From Nocardioides jensenii JCM 1364 = NBRC 14755 (GTDB taxonomy: Bacteria > Actinomycetota > Actinomycetes > Propionibacteriales > Nocardioidaceae), in the NCBI RefSeq assembly GCF_001552535.1, contig NZ_BCRJ01000028.1:37291-101290 (forward strand): DNA of 64,000 nucleotides, read 5' to 3'. Below are positions 58,392 to 64,000 of this stretch, piece by piece (the first letter of the stretch is position 1; each line of letters begins with the position of its first letter). The translations under genes were made by a program, and so were the position numbers. The notes under the pieces are model-generated. The model saw only the letters and a program-made list of their open reading frames with translations, was not told the origin of the DNA and did not search any database.

Positions 58392-58916
58392 GTGACCACG
58401 ACTGCAACGCGCACCAACACCCAGACGACGAGGGGAATCCTCTTCGTCCACTCAGCGCCGTCCGCACTGTGCCCGCACATCGAGTGGGCCGTGGGCGGCG
58501 TACTCGGTGTTGCCGTGAGCCTGGAGTGGACCCCGCAGCCTGCCCAGGCCGGGACCTACCGGGCCGAGCTCTCCTGGACCGGAGACGCCGGCTCGGCCGC
58601 AGCTGTCGCCTCGGCACTGCGCGGCTGGAACCATCTGCGCTTCGAGATCACCGAGGAGCCGACCTCGAGCACCGAGGGCGCCCGCTACTCCTTCACGCCC
58701 GAGCTCGGCGTCTTCCACGCGGTGACCGGCCTGCACGGGGACATCATGATCCCCGAGGACCGGCTCAAGGCAGCCGTCGTCAAGGCGGCCCTGGGTGACA
58801 CGACGATCCTCAACGAGGTCGACAAGCTGCTCGGCAAGCCGTGGGACGACGAGCTCGAGACCTTCCGTCACGCCGGAGACGGCGCTCCCGTGCGCTGGCT
58901 GCACCAGGTCGTCTGA
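58392..58916 (+). CDS. DUF3145 domain-containing protein
   Basis: The 174-aa soluble protein has the DUF3145 signature: TRGILFVHSAPSALCPHIEW near the N-terminus, TYRAELSWTGDAG, and RYSFTPELGVFHAVTGLHGD. This family is restricted to Actinobacteria and lacks an established function. GGAGG stands 7 nt before GTG 58392. The upstream 195-nt region contains ACACATGTGT (58303-58312), a palindrome that could be an operator. Confidence 0.9.
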   Translation: MTTTATRTNTQTTRGILFVHSAPSALCPHIEWAVGGVLGVAVSLEWTPQPAQAGTYRAELSWTGDAGSAAAVASALRGWNHLRFEITEEPTSSTEGARYSFTPELGVFHAVTGLHGDIMIPEDRLKAAVVKAALGDTTILNEVDKLLGKPWDDELETFRHAGDGAPVRWLHQVV

Positions 58917-58996
58917 CCCGCGAGAGCGAGTCCATGGAGCGCACGGTCAGGTTCCTGCGACGCAACCTGGCCTGAGCGGGCTGAGCGCCCGGGTGC

Positions 58997-59866
58997 TCAC
59001 CAGGGATAGAACGGCGGCATCTCCGAGGCCTTGCCGGTGAACGTGGGGTCGCGCTTCTCGAGGAACGAGGCGACCCCCTCCTTGCCGTCCGCCCGGGAGG
59101 TGTAGAACATCGCCAGCGAGTCCACCTCGTGTGCCGCCATCGGATGTGCGGCGGCACTGTTGCGGTACATCATCTGCCGGGCCAGCGCGACAGCGACCGG
59201 CGAGCGGTTGTCGGTGAACTTCCGGGCCAGGGCGTAGGCCGCCTCGAGCAGCTCGTCGGCCGGGTGCACAGACTTCACCAAACGTCCTTCGCGGGCCTCT
59301 TCGGCGGTGAGGATGTCGGCGGAGTAGACCCATTCCAGTGCCTGGGAGATGCCGACGATGCGCGGCAGGAACCACGTCGAAGCGGCTTCCGGGGTGATCC
59401 CGATCTTGCCGAAGACGAAGCCGATGCGGGCCTTCTCGGAGGCCAGGCGCACGTCCATCGCGCACACCATGGTGGCTCCGATGCCGACCGCGGCACCGTT
59501 GATCGCGGCGATCACCGGCTTCTTGCACTCGAAGATGGCCAAGGTGACCCGACCGCCGGTGTCGCGGACGCCGTCGTGGATCGCCGGGTCGTCCCGCCGC
59601 TCCCGCATGTCGTCGAGCGTGGGTTCCTGGGTCTCGTCGAGGCCGAAGACGTTGCCCTCACGGGTGAGGTCCATGCCGGCGCAGAACGCCTTGCCGGCCC
59701 CGGTGACCACGATGGCGCGTACGTCGTCATCGTCACTGGCCCGCCGGAATGCCGCCTCGAGCTCATCGGCCATCGTCACCGTGAACGAGTTCATCTGCTC
59801 GGGCCGGTCCAGGGTCAGCGTCAGGATGCCGTCGGCGACGTCGTAGAGCAGCGTTTGGTAGGTCAT
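58997..59866 (-). CDS. Enoyl-CoA hydratase/isomerase family protein
   Basis: The 289-aa crotonase-fold protein has ITLDRPEQ-like core strands near the N-terminus, the oxyanion segment AFCAGMDLTRE and AAINGAAVGIGATMV. The first catalytic Glu region is around SEKARIGFVFGKIGITPEAA, so hydratase activity is likely. It is monocistronic or read with accD; the accD stop lies upstream 32 nt away. It could act in beta-oxidation or in the fatty-acid operon. Confidence 0.88.
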   Translation of the reverse strand: MTYQTLLYDVADGILTLTLDRPEQMNSFTVTMADELEAAFRRASDDDDVRAIVVTGAGKAFCAGMDLTREGNVFGLDETQEPTLDDMRERRDDPAIHDGVRDTGGRVTLAIFECKKPVIAAINGAAVGIGATMVCAMDVRLASEKARIGFVFGKIGITPEAASTWFLPRIVGISQALEWVYSADILTAEEAREGRLVKSVHPADELLEAAYALARKFTDNRSPVAVALARQMMYRNSAAAHPMAAHEVDSLAMFYTSRADGKEGVASFLEKRDPTFTGKASEMPPFYPW

Positions 59867-59872
59867 GCCCGC

Positions 59873-59878
59873 AGGCTA
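59873..59878 (-). promoter_or_regulatory. -10 box TAGCCT for enoyl-CoA hydratase gene (leaderless)
   Basis: On the minus strand TAGCCT lies 6 nt before ATG 59866, so the gene has its own promoter downstream of the fab operon. Confidence 0.5.
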
Positions 59879-59897
59879 TCCGTCGTGGGGCAGGGAG

Positions 59898-61315
59898 TCA
59901 GAGGGGGATGTTCCCGTGGTCGCCACGCATCTCGGCGGCGCCGGCGATGGCACGGGCCAGGGCGGTGCGGGTCACGTCGGGCTCGATGATCTCGTCGACC
60001 ACGCCGATCTCGACGGCCTTCTGCACGCCGCCGGAGATCCGCTCGTGCTCGAGCGCCAGCTCGGCCTCGACCTGGGGGCGGATGTCGGGGGCGACGTCGG
60101 CCAGCTTGCGGCGGTGCAGGATGCGGATCGCGGCGACCGCGCCCATCACGGCCACCTCGGCGCCGGGCCACGCGAAGACCCGGGTGGCGCCCAGCGAGCG
60201 GGAGTTCATCGCGATGTAGGCACCGCCGTAGGTCTTGCGAGTCACCAGCGTCACGCGGGGTACGACGGCCTCACCGAACGCGTGCAGCAGCTTCGCGCCA
60301 CGGCGTACGACGCCGTCCCACTCCTGGCCGACACCGGGCAGGTAGCCGGGAACGTCGACCAGCACCACGAGCGGCACGCCGAACGCGTCGCACATGCGCA
60401 CGAACCGGGCGGCCTTCTCGGCCGAGGCGGAGTCGAGGCAGCCACCCAGGCGCATCGGGTTGTTGGCGACGACACCGACCGTGCGACCACCCAGGCGGCC
60501 GAGTGCGGTGACGATGTTGGGAGCCCAGCGGGCGTGCAGCTCCTGGACCGTGTCGGTGTCGAGGACCTCCTCGACCAGCGGGTGCACGTCGTAGGCGCGC
60601 TTCTTCGACTCGGGGAGCACAGCGGCCAGGTCGCGGTCCTCGATCGTGTCCAGGTCCATCGCCCCCTGGGCGCCGAGCAGGGTGGCCACACGGCGCCCAC
60701 GCTCGAGTGCCTCGTCCTCGGTCTCGGTGAGGATGTGCACGACACCGGAACGACGTCCGTGCGGCTCGGGACCACCCAGACGCGCCATGTCGACGTCCTC
60801 GCCGGTCACCGAGCGGACCACGTCGGGTCCGGTCACGAAGATCCGACCCTCAGGCCCGAGGATCACCACGTCGGTCAGCGCGGGGCCGTAGGCGGCGCCA
60901 CCGGCGGCCGCACCGAGCACGATCGAGATCTGCGGGATCTTGCCCGAGGCCTGGGTCATGATGTGGAAGATCTCACCGACCGCGTGCAGCGAGAGCACGC
61001 CCTCGGCGAGCCGGGCGCCACCCGAGTGCCACAGACCGACGACCGGCACGTCGTCGGCGAGGGCCCGGCGGTAGGCCACCAGCACGGCCTTGCAGCCCTG
61101 GTCGCCCATCGCGCCGCCCATGACCGTGGGGTCGGAGCAGAACGCGACGACGGGGGAGCCGTTGACCAGGCCGCGGGCGGCCAGCATGCCGGAGCCGTCG
61201 TCCTCGGTGAGCGTGTCGAGCGTGCCCTCGTCGAAGAACGCCCCCATCCGCCTGAGCGGGTGCCGGGAGTCCTCCGCGCGAGCCGGCTTGGTCCCCGTGG
61301 TGGCGACCGCGGTCA

Positions 61316-61316
<1 letters not shown>
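59898..61316 (-). CDS. accD: Acyl-CoA carboxylase beta subunit (carboxyltransferase)
   Basis: The 472-aa carboxyltransferase has GGARLAEGVLSLH in its N-terminal half, LGAAAGGAAYGPALTD, the FVTGPDVVRSVTGEDVD segment, and C-terminal MRLGGCLDSASAEKAARF and TYGGAYIAMNSRSLG that bind acyl-CoA and biotin. It makes malonyl-CoA (or methylmalonyl-CoA) with a biotinylated alpha subunit encoded elsewhere. Its ATG overlaps the fabF stop by 1 nt. Confidence 0.92.
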
Positions 61317-62566
<1,250 letters not shown>

Positions 62567-62625
62567 GGGGTTCCTTCGCGGTTGGGGGATGCGGGCCGTT
62601 GAGGGCCCGGGGTGTTCGGGGTGGG

Positions 62626-62871
62626 TCAGCTGGCGGCGTTCTCGATGAACGAGACCGCGTCGCCGACCGTCTTGAGGTTCTTGACCTGGTCGTCGGGGAT
62701 CGAGACGCCGAACTTCTCCTCGCAGGCCACGACGACCTCGACCATGGAGAGCGAGTCGACGTCGAGGTCGTCGACGAACGACTTCTCGAGCTGGACGTCG
62801 TCAGCGGGGATGCCGGCGACCTCGTTGACGATCTCGGCGAGGTCGGAGCGGATCTCTTCAGTGGTGGCCAT
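62626..62871 (-). CDS. acpP: Acyl carrier protein
   Basis: The 81-aa four-helix carrier has the phosphopantetheine attachment Ser40 in DDLDVDSLSMVEVV. It carries growing acyl chains for FabH and FabF. It sits between fabH and fabF with 59-nt gaps either side and has GGAG before its ATG. Confidence 0.97.
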   Translation of the reverse strand: MATTEEIRSDLAEIVNEVAGIPADDVQLEKSFVDDLDVDSLSMVEVVVACEEKFGVSIPDDQVKNLKTVGDAVSFIENAAS

Positions 62872-62930
62872 GCCGGTTCTCCTTGTGTGGTGCGGGTGGT
62901 GGGTTGGTCCTACAGATGTAGCAGATGAGG

Positions 62931-63929
62931 CTAGGGAACGGTGACGACCTGGGCGGCGTACGCCAGGCCGGCACCGAAGGCGATGAGCAGGGCGGTGTCA
63001 CCACTGCGCGCCTCTCCCTCGGCCATCATGCGTTCGAGGGCGAGGGGGACCGAGGCTGCCGAGGTGTTGCCGGCGTCGACGATGTCGCGCGCAATGCGCA
63101 CGGTGTCGGGCAGCTTCATCGAGCGGGCCATCGTGTCGGTGATGCGGTTGTTGGCCTGGTGGGGCACGAAGACGTCGAGCTGGTCGGCGGTGATGCCGGC
63201 CCGGTCGAGGGCTTCCTGGGCCACCTTGGCCATCTCGAAGGCGGCCCAGCGGAACACGGCGCTGCCCTCCATGATCAGGTGCGGCATCTGCGGGTCGTCG
63301 GAGGCGATCACGTCACGCCAGTCGTGGTTCTGGCGGATGTAGTCGTAGTGCTCGCCGTCGGAGCCCCACACGACCGGGCCGATGCCGGGTACGTCGGAGG
63401 GACCGACCACGACCGCACCGGCTCCGTCGGCGAAGATGAACGCCGTGCCGCGATCGGTCGGGCTGGTGATGTCGGAGAGGCGTTCGACACCAACGACCAG
63501 CACGTGGCGCGACGAGCCGGCCCGCACCATGTCGGCGGCCAGCGAGACGCCGTGGCAGAAACCGGCGCAGGCCGCGGAGATGTCGAATGCCGCAGCCGTG
63601 GTGCCCAGCTCGTGCGCGATCAGTGAGGCCGCGGACGGGGTCTGCATCAGGTGGCTGACCGTGGCGACGATGATGCAGTCGACCTGGTCGGCGGCGATGC
63701 CGGCGGCGTCCAGTGCCTGCTTCGAGGCCGCGACCGACATCATCGGAACGGTCTCGTCGTCCTCGGCGAAGCGGCGGGTCTTGATGCCGGAGCGCTGCTG
63801 GATCCACTCGTCACTGGAGTCGATCGCGTCGACCACCTCGGAGTTCGGGACCACACGGCGGGGGCGGTAGGCACCGACTCCGAGGATGGCAGCGTGTGCC
63901 GATCCGGAAGCGGCAGTCAGAGCGGTCAT
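62931..63929 (-). CDS. fabH: Beta-ketoacyl-ACP synthase III
   Basis: The 332-aa KAS III starts fatty-acid synthesis by condensing acyl-CoA with malonyl-ACP; in Actinobacteria branched primers are favoured. Catalytic Cys121 is in ISAACAGFCHGV, with His and Asn in VPHQANNRI and DAGNTSAASVP. The ATG overlaps the stop of the upstream gene (TGATG). Confidence 0.96.
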   Translation of the reverse strand: MTALTAASGSAHAAILGVGAYRPRRVVPNSEVVDAIDSSDEWIQQRSGIKTRRFAEDDETVPMMSVAASKQALDAAGIAADQVDCIIVATVSHLMQTPSAASLIAHELGTTAAAFDISAACAGFCHGVSLAADMVRAGSSRHVLVVGVERLSDITSPTDRGTAFIFADGAGAVVVGPSDVPGIGPVVWGSDGEHYDYIRQNHDWRDVIASDDPQMPHLIMEGSAVFRWAAFEMAKVAQEALDRAGITADQLDVFVPHQANNRITDTMARSMKLPDTVRIARDIVDAGNTSAASVPLALERMMAEGEARSGDTALLIAFGAGLAYAAQVVTVP

Positions 63930-64000
63930 CAGGCAGCACCCTTCGGGTGGAGTCGGAGCAATGGTTGGCCGGGGGAGACCAGGTCGCCGTCCTCGACGAG
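63929..64000 (-). CDS. 3' end of the gene upstream of fabH (probably fabD), partial
   Basis: The last codons read LVEDGDLVSPGQPLLRLHPK and then GAA and stop. The position directly before fabH is usually fabD (malonyl-CoA:ACP transacylase) in Actinobacteria. The visible tail, with GDLVSPGQPLL, resembles the end of a lipoyl/biotinyl-type beta-hairpin that some FabD proteins carry as a C-terminal extension; a separate carrier protein is the alternative. The gene continues beyond the window. Confidence 0.5.
   Translation of the reverse strand, partial: LVEDGDLVSPGQPLLRLHPKGAA

Overview
The window is high-GC chromosomal DNA from an actinobacterium, most likely of the Nocardioides / Propionibacteriales type. 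This rests on the protein families present (DUF3145, an F420-dependent LLM oxidoreductase, a BTAD-regulator remnant, a fabD/fabH/acpP/fabF/accD-type operon, a znuACB-zur operon), on GTG starts, and on many genes with an actinobacterial -10 box (TANNNT or CACA[A/C]T) only 6-8 nt before the start codon, the signature of leaderless mRNAs. No species call is possible from sequence alone.

Layout. 1-14 kb is core housekeeping: leuA with an attenuator-type leader peptide, a small operon with a voltage-sensor-like membrane protein and a GNAT enzyme, an FKBP lipoprotein, recO, marR, uppS, the zinc operon znuACB-zur under two Zur-box-like sites, glyS and dusB. 14-17 kb has an SH3/M15-like wall protein, then an ECF sigma/putative anti-sigma cassette bracketed by 19-bp direct repeats, and a decapitated XRE regulator. 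17-21 kb holds dgt, dnaG and tRNA-Asn with a strong terminator. 21-22.7 kb is a decayed integrated element (Xis-like gene, frameshifted integrase) fused to a corA remnant.

22.7-30.8 kb is the most interesting functional block: an aromatic-catabolism cluster in two divergent arms. One arm encodes a flavin monooxygenase, FAH-family hydrolase, extradiol dioxygenase, acetoacetyl-CoA ligase-like enzyme and amidohydrolase. The other encodes the flavin reductase and a PucR-type regulator. Repeated TGGACTC motifs lie between them. Logic: hydroxylate, ring-cleave, hydrolyse the C-C bond, activate the released keto acid.

30.8-37.4 kb is accessory and decayed: a frameshifted BTAD-type regulator, a quinone-oxidoreductase fragment, a DUF6328 protein, a DJ-1-like protein with an LLM oxidoreductase, an intact IS481-family element (35422-36549) and a topoisomerase IB stump. 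37.4-48 kb carries a class II glutamine amidotransferase divergent from a glutamate-cysteine-ligase-like enzyme, a stand-alone LigD phosphoesterase domain, an FdhF-like molybdoenzyme, an endonuclease III-like protein, a CDF transporter with a tiny membrane protein, a sulfatase, a CPBP protease and an epimerase. 48-58 kb has an M15 peptidase, hrpB, a CAU tRNA, an aminotransferase/glycolate-oxidase pair, a secreted nuclease, and a Ser/Thr kinase facing a PP2C phosphatase. 58-64 kb has DUF3145, an enoyl-CoA hydratase and the fatty-acid synthesis operon (fabH, acpP, fabF, accD), with the upstream gene cut by the window edge.
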